From: Candidatus Magasanikiibacteriota bacterium
GTDB lineage: Bacteria; Patescibacteriota; Patescibacteriia; Magasanikbacterales; UBA10003
Assembly (NCBI GenBank): GCA_003514455.1
Contig: DOQH01000036.1
Location: forward strand, 2,342-9,054
Direction of reading: 5' to 3'
Length of the DNA: 6,713 bases
In this document: positions 1 to 5,337 of the stretch, piece after piece
Numbering within the stretch: position 1 is the stretch's first letter
Layout of the letters: each line of letters starts with the position of its first letter
The notes under the pieces: model-generated
Seen by the model: the letters and a program-made list of their open reading frames with translations, nothing else
Database searches by the model: none
What the model was told of the DNA's origin: nothing
Made by a program: the position numbers and the translations under genes

Positions 1-320
1 ACCAAATTTTTTAAAATTCTTTTTGATATTTCAACTTTTTCCTCATTGCCGGCTGATGTCATATACATCCAACCGGCGTAAATTATAAAACCAATCATGG
101 TGATCCCCACCAATCCCAACGCTACACGAATTATTTTCGCAACAATAATCCGAATGTCAGTATTGGCCAGTCCTGTTGCTTGTGCATAGTCAAGTCCCAA
201 ATCAAGTTGCGGGGTTTGCGCCAAAACCGGAGAAATTAAAAAAACTGCCAAGAACAACAAGCCCAAAATTATGGCAGTTTTTTTCAAAAATACTATTTTT
301 CTTTTTTCAACTCCCCCCAT
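1..320 (-). CDS. Pilin-like (VirB2/TrbC-type) membrane protein, N-terminal part
   Basis: Partial gene: 106 codons are visible and the frame runs off the left edge. Residues 1-34 look like a signal peptide: basic start (KRK), hydrophobic stretch around 15-32, then a likely cleavage site after VLA at 32-34. A second hydrophobic segment lies at about 64-85 and is followed by the motif YMTSAGNEEKVE (86-97). This layout of signal peptide, short linker, membrane helix and MTSAGNEEK-like loop resembles VirB2/TrbC-type pilin proteins that are frequent in Patescibacteria, often as the N-terminus of longer secreted proteins. The start is uncertain. ATG at 320 has AGAGG about 14 nt upstream, while an in-frame TTG at 326 has GAGG at 8 nt. 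The gene begins 17 nt after the YqeY-domain gene, so co-transcription is likely. Its role (type IV pilus, secretion or surface anchoring) cannot be decided from this fragment. Confidence 0.72.
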   Translation of the reverse strand, partial: MGGVEKRKIVFLKKTAIILGLLFLAVFLISPVLAQTPQLDLGLDYAQATGLANTDIRIIVAKIIRVALGLVGITMIGFIIYAGWMYMTSAGNEEKVEISKRILKNL

Positions 321-337
321 AGACAAGCAATTATCCT

Positions 338-805
338 CTATCCTCCTAACTTTTTTAATACCATCTCCCTCACTTTATTGCCATCTGCCTTACCTCCTGC
401 CTTTTTCATTACAGCACCCATTATTTTCCCCGAGTCCTTGGCGCTTACTTCGCCCAATTCTTGCAACGATGAATCCACCAATGCCTCTAATTCCGCGTCA
501 GACATGGCTTGCGGCAGATAGGCCTTGATAATCGCCACCTCCGCCTGTGTTTTTTCCACCAAATCAGCTCGGTTGCCTTTTTGAAAATCGGCAATGGCAT
601 CTTCAAGTTGTTTCACTTGCCTGCGCAATAAAGCCATTGCCTCATCATCAGTCAAAGATACTTCTTCGCCAGTGCCGGCTTTGGTTCTTTTGGCAATTTC
701 ATCGTTTTTGATCGCTGATTTTAACATTCGTAAAATAGAAAGACGCGGCTCTTTCGCTTTCAGAGCCGTAATCAGGTCTTGTTCTATTTTTTCTTTGATG
801 GCCAT
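338..805 (-). CDS. yqeY: GatB/YqeY domain-containing protein
   Basis: The 155-residue protein matches the YqeY family in length (about 150) and in its N-terminal pattern: KEKIEQDL, then RLSILRMLKSAIKNDEIAKR at about 21-40. The family resembles the tRNA-binding tail domain of GatB, the amidotransferase subunit, but stand-alone YqeY has no firmly established function; a role linked to tRNA or translation is inferred. The C-terminal half includes AYLPQAMSDAELEALVD and a DSGKIMGAVMKKAGGKADGNKV segment typical of the family tail. It starts 1 nt after the rpsU stop codon, with only a weak AGAAGA upstream, so translation is probably coupled to rpsU. The rpsU-yqeY pair is common in bacteria, which supports both identifications. 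Its stop codon overlaps an AGGAGG stretch lying too far upstream to serve the next gene's ATG well. Confidence 0.9.
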   Translation of the reverse strand: MAIKEKIEQDLITALKAKEPRLSILRMLKSAIKNDEIAKRTKAGTGEEVSLTDDEAMALLRRQVKQLEDAIADFQKGNRADLVEKTQAEVAIIKAYLPQAMSDAELEALVDSSLQELGEVSAKDSGKIMGAVMKKAGGKADGNKVREMVLKKLGG

Positions 806-806
806 G

Positions 807-1046
807 TTATCTTCTAAAAGTCGGCTTTTCTTCTTTAAGCTTGCCGACCTTAATCAAATATTCGCGCAGATTGGTACGACGACTTTTTTCAATCGCCGAT
901 TTCCGCCGTCTGTTTTTGTTCAGAAGCGGCGCATGAAATCTGATTTTTTTCGCCTGCAAAATCTTGCCGCTTTGGCGAATCTTGTCCTGAAACCTTCGAA
1001 ATAAGGCCTCAAAGCTTTCGTTTCGTTTTCTTTTGACTTCGGCCAC
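807..1046 (-). CDS. rpsU: Small ribosomal subunit protein S21
   Basis: A 79-residue, highly basic protein with the S21 pattern. It has VKRKRNESFEALFRRFQDKI near the N-terminus, a central run KKIRFHAP, then a basic helix with NKNRRRKSAIEKSRR. S21 binds the 30S platform near the 16S 3' end and helps start translation. The length is slightly above the usual 55-70 residues because of a C-terminal extension (about residues 60-79). The start codon is GTG at 1046, chosen because GGGAGGTGA lies 7 nt upstream (around 1054-1062), a strong ribosome binding site. It is the first gene of a unit with a near-consensus promoter at 1086-1114, followed by the YqeY-domain gene after 1 nt. Confidence 0.93.
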   Translation of the reverse strand: MAEVKRKRNESFEALFRRFQDKIRQSGKILQAKKIRFHAPLLNKNRRRKSAIEKSRRTNLREYLIKVGKLKEEKPTFRR

Positions 1047-1085
1047 AAATTTTCACCTCCCGGTGAGTTAATTATTAATAATTTA

Positions 1086-1114
1086 ATTGTACTTGATTTC
1101 AATCTAAAAGTCAA
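1086..1114 (-). promoter_or_regulatory. Sigma-70-type promoter for rpsU operon
   Basis: On the minus strand, -35 TTGACT (1109-1114) and -10 TACAAT (1086-1091) are separated by exactly 17 nt. Each hexamer matches the consensus at five of six positions. It lies 40 nt upstream of the rpsU GTG, in the gap after hisS, so rpsU-yqeY can be transcribed independently of lepB-hisS. I see no convincing hairpin terminator between hisS and this promoter, so read-through from hisS is possible. Confidence 0.75.
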
Positions 1115-1135
1115 ATCACGCGCCCGTCCCTTAAA

Positions 1136-2476
1136 TCAGCTTAAAAACAGCTTTTTTTTGACCTCCACCACTGCCTTATTAATATCCACAATTTCCTGAT
1201 TGCCTGATTCCATGTCGCGAATAATCACAGTGCCGTCTTGCACTTCTTTTTGCCCAATAATCAAAGCGTAAGGCACCTGCATTTTGTCAGCCATTTCCAA
1301 TTGAGGCCGCAAACCATTTTTGTAAAAATTCTCCGCCACTTTGATTCCGGCCTTGCGGCAATTTTCAAACAAAACAACGGCTTTGCGTCTAGCCTGTTCG
1401 CCCAATTGCGCGATAAACACATCTTTCTTTTCATCCATTGGCAAAACCCTGCCCGCTTCTTTGATTTTACTCGCGGCTCTTTCCACACCATGAGCAAATC
1501 CGCAAGCAGGCGTTGGCCTGCCACCAAGTGTGCTAATCAACAAATCATATCGCCCGCCTCCACCAAGAGCCGCCTGCGACGCGCCCTCTTCCCCGGCCGC
1601 GTAAATTTCAAAAACCGTGCGAGTGTAATAATCCAATCCGCGCACCAAAGAATGATTTAAAAAATACGGCAAACCCAATTCATCAAGATATTCAAGCACT
1701 GCCATAAAATGTTCACGGCACGGATCGCACAACGAATCCAAAATCTGTGGCGCGTTTTGTTTTATTGGCTGACACTGCTCTTCTTTGCAATCAAGCAAAC
1801 GCATGGGATTTCTCTGTAATCTTTTTTTGCAAAATTCGCAAAGATGACTACGCTGACTGCGAAAATATTGAGTTAATTCTTCAACATATTTGGCGCGGCA
1901 TTCAGCGCAACCAATACTGTTGATTTGAATTGAAACAGGCACTCCCATTTCATGATAAAAATTATATGCAAGTAGAATTATAATAGCATCGGCAATTGGA
2001 GCGGCTTCTCCCAAAATTTCAAAACCAAATTGATAAAAATTGCGATAACGGCCGGATTGCGGGCGTTCATGACGAAACATCGGCCCCCAATACCAGGCCT
2101 TGATCGGCTGTGGCTGATTCCAAAGTCCGTGTTGAATATAGGTGCGAGCCAGAGAAGCCGTGGCTTCCGGCCGCAAAGCGACTTTGGTGCCGTCCAAATC
2201 CTCAAAAATATACATTTCTTTTTCCACAATGTCAGTATCTTTGCCAATGGAGCGATTAAAAAGCAAGGCCTCTTCCAAAATCGGCGTTTCATATCTTTCA
2301 AAACCATAATGCGAAGCCAAAGCCACAACTTTATCAAAAACCAACTTCCAATATTTTTGATCATTGGGCAAAATATCTTTCATTCCGCGCAATGCCTGAA
2401 TAATGCGAACTCCTTTTTTCACTTGCTCTTCTCCCGCTGGTAAATTTTCTTGAACTTCTTGTTTTTCTTCAATCAT
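1136..2476 (-). CDS. hisS: Histidine--tRNA ligase
   Basis: A 446-residue class II aminoacyl-tRNA synthetase that charges tRNA-His using ATP. Visible landmarks in order: RGMKDILP (30-37); the class II motif 2 region with LRPEATASLAR (101-111) and FRHERPQSGRYRNFYQF (134-150); the histidine-specific motif LVRGLDYYTRTVFE (277-290), with the conserved Arg at 279; ALGGGGRYDLL (303-313); motif 3 ACGFAHGVERA (324-334); and an anticodon-binding domain from about 350. The insertion domain (about 185-260) carries CxxC pairs at C190/C193, C213/C216 and C250/C253 plus C230 and C235, a cysteine-rich form seen in part of the family and possibly zinc-binding. ATG at 2476 is 12 nt after lepB and has no clear Shine-Dalgarno sequence. 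It gives about 30 residues before RGMKDILP, longer than usual, so a later start is possible. Confidence 0.97.
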   Translation of the reverse strand: MIEEKQEVQENLPAGEEQVKKGVRIIQALRGMKDILPNDQKYWKLVFDKVVALASHYGFERYETPILEEALLFNRSIGKDTDIVEKEMYIFEDLDGTKVALRPEATASLARTYIQHGLWNQPQPIKAWYWGPMFRHERPQSGRYRNFYQFGFEILGEAAPIADAIIILLAYNFYHEMGVPVSIQINSIGCAECRAKYVEELTQYFRSQRSHLCEFCKKRLQRNPMRLLDCKEEQCQPIKQNAPQILDSLCDPCREHFMAVLEYLDELGLPYFLNHSLVRGLDYYTRTVFEIYAAGEEGASQAALGGGGRYDLLISTLGGRPTPACGFAHGVERAASKIKEAGRVLPMDEKKDVFIAQLGEQARRKAVVLFENCRKAGIKVAENFYKNGLRPQLEMADKMQVPYALIIGQKEVQDGTVIIRDMESGNQEIVDINKAVVEVKKKLFLS

Positions 2477-2488
2477 AAAAATATTTTT

Positions 2489-3142
2489 TTAATAATCAGA
2501 GATCGGTGTGAACCACTGCACCCGGTCAAACGGCCAACCGCGTAAAATCACTCGGCCAATAATTGCAGAGCCGTCAATCGGACCTATCATGCGCGAATCC
2601 AAACTGGAAAAACGATTATCACCCAAGACAAAAAATTTATTCTCTCCCAACACAACCGAGGCATCCGGCACTGTTTTCAACCCGTTTGGCAAATAAGATT
2701 CTTTCAAAACAAAACCATCTGGCATTTCTTCATTGTAAATCATCACTTGTCCATCTCTGATTTTCAATGTTTCACCAGGCAGACCAATCACTCTTTTCAA
2801 AAAATATTCTTTTTTATTCAGTGGCGATTTTAAAACAATAATATCTCCACGATGCGGCTCTTTCAAACGATATGTCAGTTCATCAATTATCAGATACTCT
2901 TTGTCAAAAAAATTCGGCTCCATGGACGCACCACGGACATAAAACGGCTTAAAAAGAAAATACCGCACTAAAAAAATCGTAATCACCGCGAGCAATGCCA
3001 ACTTGAACAATTCCAAAAAGAAAAGTTTAGCGCTGGATTGCGGGGTCAAAGTGTCTTCATTTTTTTTAGCCGCCCAATTTTTCGGATTTAATTTAGACAG
3101 TATTTTTTTCATGTAATTGAAATAATTAGGGCTTATCAACAT
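2489..3142 (-). CDS. lepB: Signal peptidase I
   Basis: A 217-residue membrane serine protease (S26 family) that removes signal peptides from exported proteins. A cytoplasmic basic/polar N-terminus (1-40) is followed by one membrane helix at about 43-64. The catalytic region is outside: box B GASMEPNF with Ser73 as nucleophile, box D YFLKRVIGLPGE with Lys116 as general base, and box E GDNRFSSLDSR (174-184). All key residues are present and the length is normal for a single-helix enzyme. The start at 3142 is preferred because AGGA lies 9 nt upstream and a promoter lies just before it. An alternative ATG at 3112 (residue 11) has no ribosome binding site. It is the first gene of a unit with hisS 12 nt downstream. 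Confidence 0.95.
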   Translation of the reverse strand: MLISPNYFNYMKKILSKLNPKNWAAKKNEDTLTPQSSAKLFFLELFKLALLAVITIFLVRYFLFKPFYVRGASMEPNFFDKEYLIIDELTYRLKEPHRGDIIVLKSPLNKKEYFLKRVIGLPGETLKIRDGQVMIYNEEMPDGFVLKESYLPNGLKTVPDASVVLGENKFFVLGDNRFSSLDSRMIGPIDGSAIIGRVILRGWPFDRVQWFTPISDY

Positions 3143-3162
3143 CCCATTTTATCCTATAAGTT

Positions 3163-3191
3163 ATTATATCTCAAAACGCGAATAATGGCAA
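3163..3191 (-). promoter_or_regulatory. Sigma-70-type promoter for lepB-hisS
   Basis: Minus-strand -35 TTGCCA (3186-3191), a 17-nt spacer, and a perfect -10 TATAAT (3163-3168). It sits directly downstream of the terminator at 3203-3239 and ends 20 nt before the lepB ATG, which leaves a very short leader carrying AGGA as the ribosome binding site. Confidence 0.75.
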
Positions 3192-3202
3192 ACTGATTGA
3201 AT

Positions 3203-3239
3203 AAAAAAACCGGAGTAAGAAGATGTCTTCAGACCCCGG
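3203..3239 (-). terminator. Intrinsic terminator of the 290-residue gene
   Basis: The minus-strand RNA forms a hairpin at 3210-3239. Outer CCGG/CCGG pairs continue through three further pairs (one G·U), cross two mismatches, and end in a GAAG/CTTC inner stem. A run of seven U residues follows at 3203-3209. It begins 24 nt after the stop codon of the gene at 3264-4136 and separates it from lepB-hisS. Confidence 0.8.
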
Positions 3240-3263
3240 CTGGTTGAGTTCGGTATTGGTTAA

Positions 3264-4136
3264 CTACGCCGTAGGAATGGGCAGAATAGATTCAATCCGT
3301 TGGCGCATGCCCATCTCATCCAAGGCCGTGGCGACCAGAGCGAAGAGGGTGTTCGCCCGTCCAGCGTCTGGTTCTGACAATCCACGCACGAGAGCGGTAT
3401 CGCCACAGAGAACTGTCATACGCACAACATCGCGGCCGATCATCTTAAGCTCACTCATTGCCAATGATTCTGCGAGTTTCATCATATTGAACGCCCGCAG
3501 ACTATACTCGCCGCGGAACAGGCCGGACTCCGGCAAATAGCGCCCGGATTGGTATTCTGCCGGTGACACACTGCCAGCCACTCGACGAAGGACTGTCTCA
3601 TAGAGCTTGGGTATGACCCGATACATCCGCTTATCAATAAGCAATGTCCAGTTGCAAGTATTGATCAGAGCTTGATCAAGCACGGCTGGATTAAACATAG
3701 GAGACAGGGGATATGCGTCATCATTGAAACGTTCTCTTTTACACTCGTCTTCAACCCGTTCAGCCACAAAATCCTGGACTGTTTTCCAATCGCGCGCGGT
3801 CAAATGTTCGCGCCAACTGGTTCGCGACAGAAGAGCCAAACAGGCATGTATCCTCTGCTGGTCTTTGCAATCGCGCAAAAAGTAAGAGTGAGCGTCCATC
3901 TTCCGCGCCAGAAACTTCATGGCCAACTCTTGCAACTCACGCTCAGGCGCGTGTTCGGCCTCGCGCATCAGAAAATTGAACCAAATTTCCTCTTCAACAT
4001 CTGTCGCCACCACTTGCGCCATGGCGTGCAGTACTCCCGACGCCTCTTCAAGAGATGCATCGGGATATTTTCGCATCAATTCCTGAAATGATGCCCGCGC
4101 TCGCCCTTTTTTTACACTCGCCGTCTCGGTCGCCAT
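3264..4136 (-). CDS. Hypothetical protein, 290 residues, unrecognised
   Basis: I do not recognise this protein. It is 290 residues, rich in charged residues and predicted helices, with no signal peptide or obvious membrane segment, so it is probably cytoplasmic. The N-terminal 15 residues are basic (VKKGRARA), followed by an acidic helical part. There are five scattered cysteines but no paired CxxC. The start at 4136 is chosen because GGGAGGA (4145-4151) lies 8 nt upstream. The same frame is open to 4199, but that stretch has leader hairpins and reads as implausible protein. The gene is visibly richer in GC and CG-containing codons than lepB, hisS and the 143-residue gene, which could indicate acquisition. 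It is a single-gene unit: promoter near 4239-4267, structured leader, terminator at 3203-3239. Confidence 0.8.
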   Translation of the reverse strand: MATETASVKKGRARASFQELMRKYPDASLEEASGVLHAMAQVVATDVEEEIWFNFLMREAEHAPERELQELAMKFLARKMDAHSYFLRDCKDQQRIHACLALLSRTSWREHLTARDWKTVQDFVAERVEDECKRERFNDDAYPLSPMFNPAVLDQALINTCNWTLLIDKRMYRVIPKLYETVLRRVAGSVSPAEYQSGRYLPESGLFRGEYSLRAFNMMKLAESLAMSELKMIGRDVVRMTVLCGDTALVRGLSEPDAGRANTLFALVATALDEMGMRQRIESILPIPTA

Positions 4137-4144
4137 CGAACTAT

Positions 4145-4151
4145 TCCTCCC
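4145..4151 (-). promoter_or_regulatory. Strong ribosome binding site that decides the start
   Basis: Minus-strand GGGAGGA, complementary to the anti-Shine-Dalgarno CCTCC present in this window's own 16S exon 2, lies 8 nt before ATG at 4136. It shows that translation begins there and not at the in-frame ATG at 4199. Confidence 0.85.
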
Positions 4152-4157
4152 TATTTG

Positions 4158-4183
4158 GCGCCTGTTCGGTTTGGAACAAGCGC
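4158..4183 (-). promoter_or_regulatory. Leader stem-loop 1 upstream of the 290-residue gene
   Basis: In minus-strand RNA, GCGCUUGUUC pairs with GAACAGGCGC: a continuous 10-bp stem with one U·G pair and a 6-nt loop CAAACC. It ends 6 nt before the ribosome binding site, close enough to influence initiation. There is no U-run, so it is not an intrinsic terminator. Confidence 0.55.
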
Positions 4184-4203
4184 AGTCGGAACGCGCCATT
4201 ACT

Positions 4204-4226
4204 CACGACGCACCTTGCGTCAGAGT
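4204..4226 (-). promoter_or_regulatory. Leader stem-loop 2 upstream of the 290-residue gene
   Basis: The core is GACGCA, AGG loop, TGCGTC (4207-4221), a perfect 6-bp stem. It extends outward through a T·G pair and CTC/GAG pairs around a single bulged base. It lies near the predicted 5' end of the leader. Function unknown; it may stabilise the transcript or be a protein-binding operator. Confidence 0.45.
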
Positions 4227-4238
4227 CAGCACTTTTAA

Positions 4239-4267
4239 AGCGTCTCATAATGAAACAAAAATGTCAA
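4239..4267 (-). promoter_or_regulatory. Candidate promoter of the 290-residue gene
   Basis: A perfect -35 TTGACA (4262-4267) sits 5 nt past the upstream terminator. At 17 nt spacing the -10 position reads GACGCT (4239-4244), preceded by TGA, so it resembles an extended -10 with a poor hexamer keeping only the conserved A and T. The -35 is convincing and the -10 is weak. It would give a leader of about 95 nt. Confidence 0.45.
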
Positions 4268-4271
4268 TAGC

Positions 4272-4294
4272 AAAAAACCGCTTATGCGGTTTTT
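4272..4294. terminator. Bidirectional intrinsic terminator
   Basis: AAAAACCGC, loop TTAT, GCGGTTTTT: a perfect 9-bp stem (4273-4281 with 4286-4294) flanked by A and T runs on both sides, so it can work on either strand. On the minus strand it lies 37 nt after the stop codon of the 143-residue gene and would end the transcript carrying the tRNAs. Confidence 0.85.
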
Positions 4295-4331
4295 AATTCC
4301 AAATTATTAAAATCTTTCGACGAATTAAAAA

Positions 4332-4763
4332 TCAATCCAAATTCCTTTCATCTGCAAAATCTTCCCTTTTTAATTTCGTTGCTCCAGCCACATTCATCCA
4401 ACCGACTTTAACGCCGCCCTCACCCGAACCGTCAACAGATTCTTTTACTTTGCCGGCGGCAATCAATCTTCGGGCTATTTCCGCGCCTTTCTCCGAATTC
4501 TGCTTCCAAATACTTTTTTTGCAATCAGCAATCAATTTATCAAAATTACTTTCCGATTCATTCACAAAAATCGTTCGCACTGATTCTTCCGCGACATTTC
4601 CTCCCAAAATATCCAGTACGCCAAGTCCTAAATCATAACCAACCAAACTGTTTGGTTCAACTCTCTCGGCTGATTTTTGCGCCGTCTTTTTTCCCTCTGA
4701 TTCCTTTCTCAACCTATCCATTAATTCCCTAAATTTTCCATCATCTTTTCTTCCTGTATCCAT
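4332..4763 (-). CDS. Hypothetical protein, 143 residues, downstream of tRNA-Val
   Basis: Not recognised. From ATG at 4763 the protein has 143 residues. It has a charged N-terminus rich in Lys, Arg, Asp and Glu (about 1-37), a middle segment with SLVGYDLGLGVLDILGGN (39-56), a helical region with EKGAEIARRLIAAGKV (90-105), and a Gly-rich turn before a C-terminal VGWMNVAGATKLKREDF. There is no signal peptide or membrane helix. The same frame is open back to 4805, but that stretch is the 3' half of tRNA-Val and is excluded. ATG at 4763 has no Shine-Dalgarno sequence and lies 9 nt from the tRNA. An in-frame ATG at 4721 has AGGGA just upstream and is a fair alternative. With no room for a promoter after the tRNA, it is probably co-transcribed with the tRNAs and released by tRNA 3' processing. 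Confidence 0.6.
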   Translation of the reverse strand: MDTGRKDDGKFRELMDRLRKESEGKKTAQKSAERVEPNSLVGYDLGLGVLDILGGNVAEESVRTIFVNESESNFDKLIADCKKSIWKQNSEKGAEIARRLIAAGKVKESVDGSGEGGVKVGWMNVAGATKLKREDFADERNLD

Positions 4764-4771
4764 ATTTAAAA

Positions 4772-4845
4772 TGGGCGGCACAGGAATCGAACCTGTTACC
4801 TTCACAATGTCAATGTGACGCTCTAACCAAGTGAGCTAGCCGCCC
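4772..4845 (-). tRNA. tRNA-Val(GAC)
   Basis: Complete 74-nt cloverleaf: acceptor GGGCGGC/GCCGCCC, D arm GCTC/GAGC, anticodon stem TCACA/TGTGA with loop TTGACAT (anticodon GAC, reading GUC and GUU), T arm ACAGG-TTCGAAT-CCTGT, discriminator A. The 3' CCA is not encoded (ATTTT follows), so a CCA-adding enzyme is needed. It lies about 22 nt downstream of tRNA-Ile. Confidence 0.95.
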
Positions 4846-4867
4846 ATGCTCTTGGCAAAACTGATTT

Positions 4868-4944
4868 TGGTGGGCATGCCTGGAATCGAACCAGGGACCT
4901 CGTCATTATCAGTGACGCGCTCTAGCCATCTGAGCTACATGCCC
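4868..4944 (-). tRNA. tRNA-Ile(GAT)
   Basis: Complete cloverleaf: acceptor GGGCATG/CATGCCC, D arm GCTC/GAGC, anticodon stem CGTCA/TGACG with loop CTGATAA (anticodon GAT), T arm CCTGG-TTCGATT-CCAGG, discriminator A at 4871. The next three bases are CCA (4868-4870), so here the CCA end appears encoded, unlike the neighbouring tRNA-Val. tRNA-Ile(GAT) is the usual first tRNA after bacterial 16S. Confidence 0.95.
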
Positions 4945-4994
4945 GAAAATTTAACGATCTCGCTATTAAAAAAGGCCAATCTTTTACTGCCAAC

Positions 4995-5023
4995 ATCTTA
5001 CAACATCTGTAAAAATATTTCAA
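4995..5023 (-). promoter_or_regulatory. Candidate internal promoter for tRNA-Ile/tRNA-Val
   Basis: Minus-strand -35 TTGAAA (5018-5023), a 17-nt spacer, and -10 TAAGAT (4995-5000), 51 nt before the tRNA-Ile 5' end. It would let the tRNAs and the 143-residue gene be transcribed apart from 16S. The -10 matches the consensus at four of six positions, so this is a moderate prediction. Confidence 0.45.
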
Positions 5024-5046
5024 GCTGGCGTTAAAAGTTCGGCCTA

Positions 5047-5214
5047 TGAAGAATCCGCACCGAATGTCATTTTGACTGCGATTTTCATCTTTCGGCCAAA
5101 ATCGTTTCAAAATTTTTCGGCTTAATTTGCAATTAAACTTCAAAATTTATTCAACAATTTTGTCTCAAAATCTGAAAATTTCGTTGCAAAAGCACATTCG
5201 GTGCGGATTCTTCA
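5047..5214. repeat. 168-bp near-palindrome in the 16S-tRNA spacer
   Basis: The outer arms, 5047-5067 and 5194-5214, are perfect 21-bp inverted repeats. The key sequence is GAATCCGCACCGAATGT on one arm and its exact complement on the other. Inside, the halves remain alignable as inverted copies almost to the middle: TTTTG/CAAAA, TTTTCA/TGAAAA and CAAAAT.GTT with its complement. The centre TTAAT-TTGCA-ATTAA lies at 5122-5136. The arms are GC-richer than the AT-rich interior. No target-site duplication is visible and no U-run follows. It could be an RNase III-type processing hairpin or a MITE-like insertion. Confidence 0.8.
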
Positions 5215-5285
5215 AAAAACATTATTAATTTGACGGGAAGAATTCTATCTCGACTATGGAATTCCAAGACATTGCTGTCTGGTAT

Positions 5286-5300
5286 CTCCTTAGAAAGGAG
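5286..5300 (-). promoter_or_regulatory. Precursor hairpin masking the anti-Shine-Dalgarno
   Basis: CTCCTT, loop TCT, AAGGAG: a perfect 6-bp stem joining the 16S 3' tail to the first spacer bases in the precursor. Trimming to mature 16S would free CCTCC. Similar sequence follows 16S in many bacteria, so it is expected rather than special. Confidence 0.6.
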
Positions 5301-5337
5301 GTGATCCATGCGCAGCTTCCGCTACACATGCCTTGTT

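Larger units (their letters stand above)
4945..5293 (-). other. Internal transcribed spacer between 16S and tRNA-Ile
   Basis: A 349-nt gene-free spacer. From the 16S side it holds AAGGAG (5286-5291), able to pair with the 16S anti-Shine-Dalgarno; a small hairpin with a GCAA tetraloop (5264-5282, CCAGACA against TGTCTTGG with one bulge); an AT-rich stretch; the 168-bp near-palindrome; and a candidate promoter. I see no boxA-like element and no coding frame of note. Confidence 0.7.

Noticed and set aside
271..528. Plus-strand open frame opposite the pilin-like and YqeY genes
   Set aside because: It is the antisense shadow of two well-supported minus-strand genes and has low-complexity Pro/Ser/Leu composition.
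920..1114. Minus-strand 64-codon frame overlapping rpsU
   Set aside because: It overlaps the rpsU promoter and gene in another frame; rpsU has clear family motifs and its own ribosome binding site.
4137..4199. N-terminal extension of the 290-residue protein to ATG 4199
   Set aside because: The extension covers leader stem-loops and the ribosome binding site itself, and a strong ribosome binding site precedes the ATG at 4136.
4764..4805. Extension of the 143-residue protein to 4805
   Set aside because: Those codons are the 3' half of tRNA-Val (T arm and acceptor).
5193..5216. Near-palindrome arm as an intrinsic terminator after 16S
   Set aside because: No U-run follows the hairpin in the direction of transcription; the T run near 5214-5219 comes before it.
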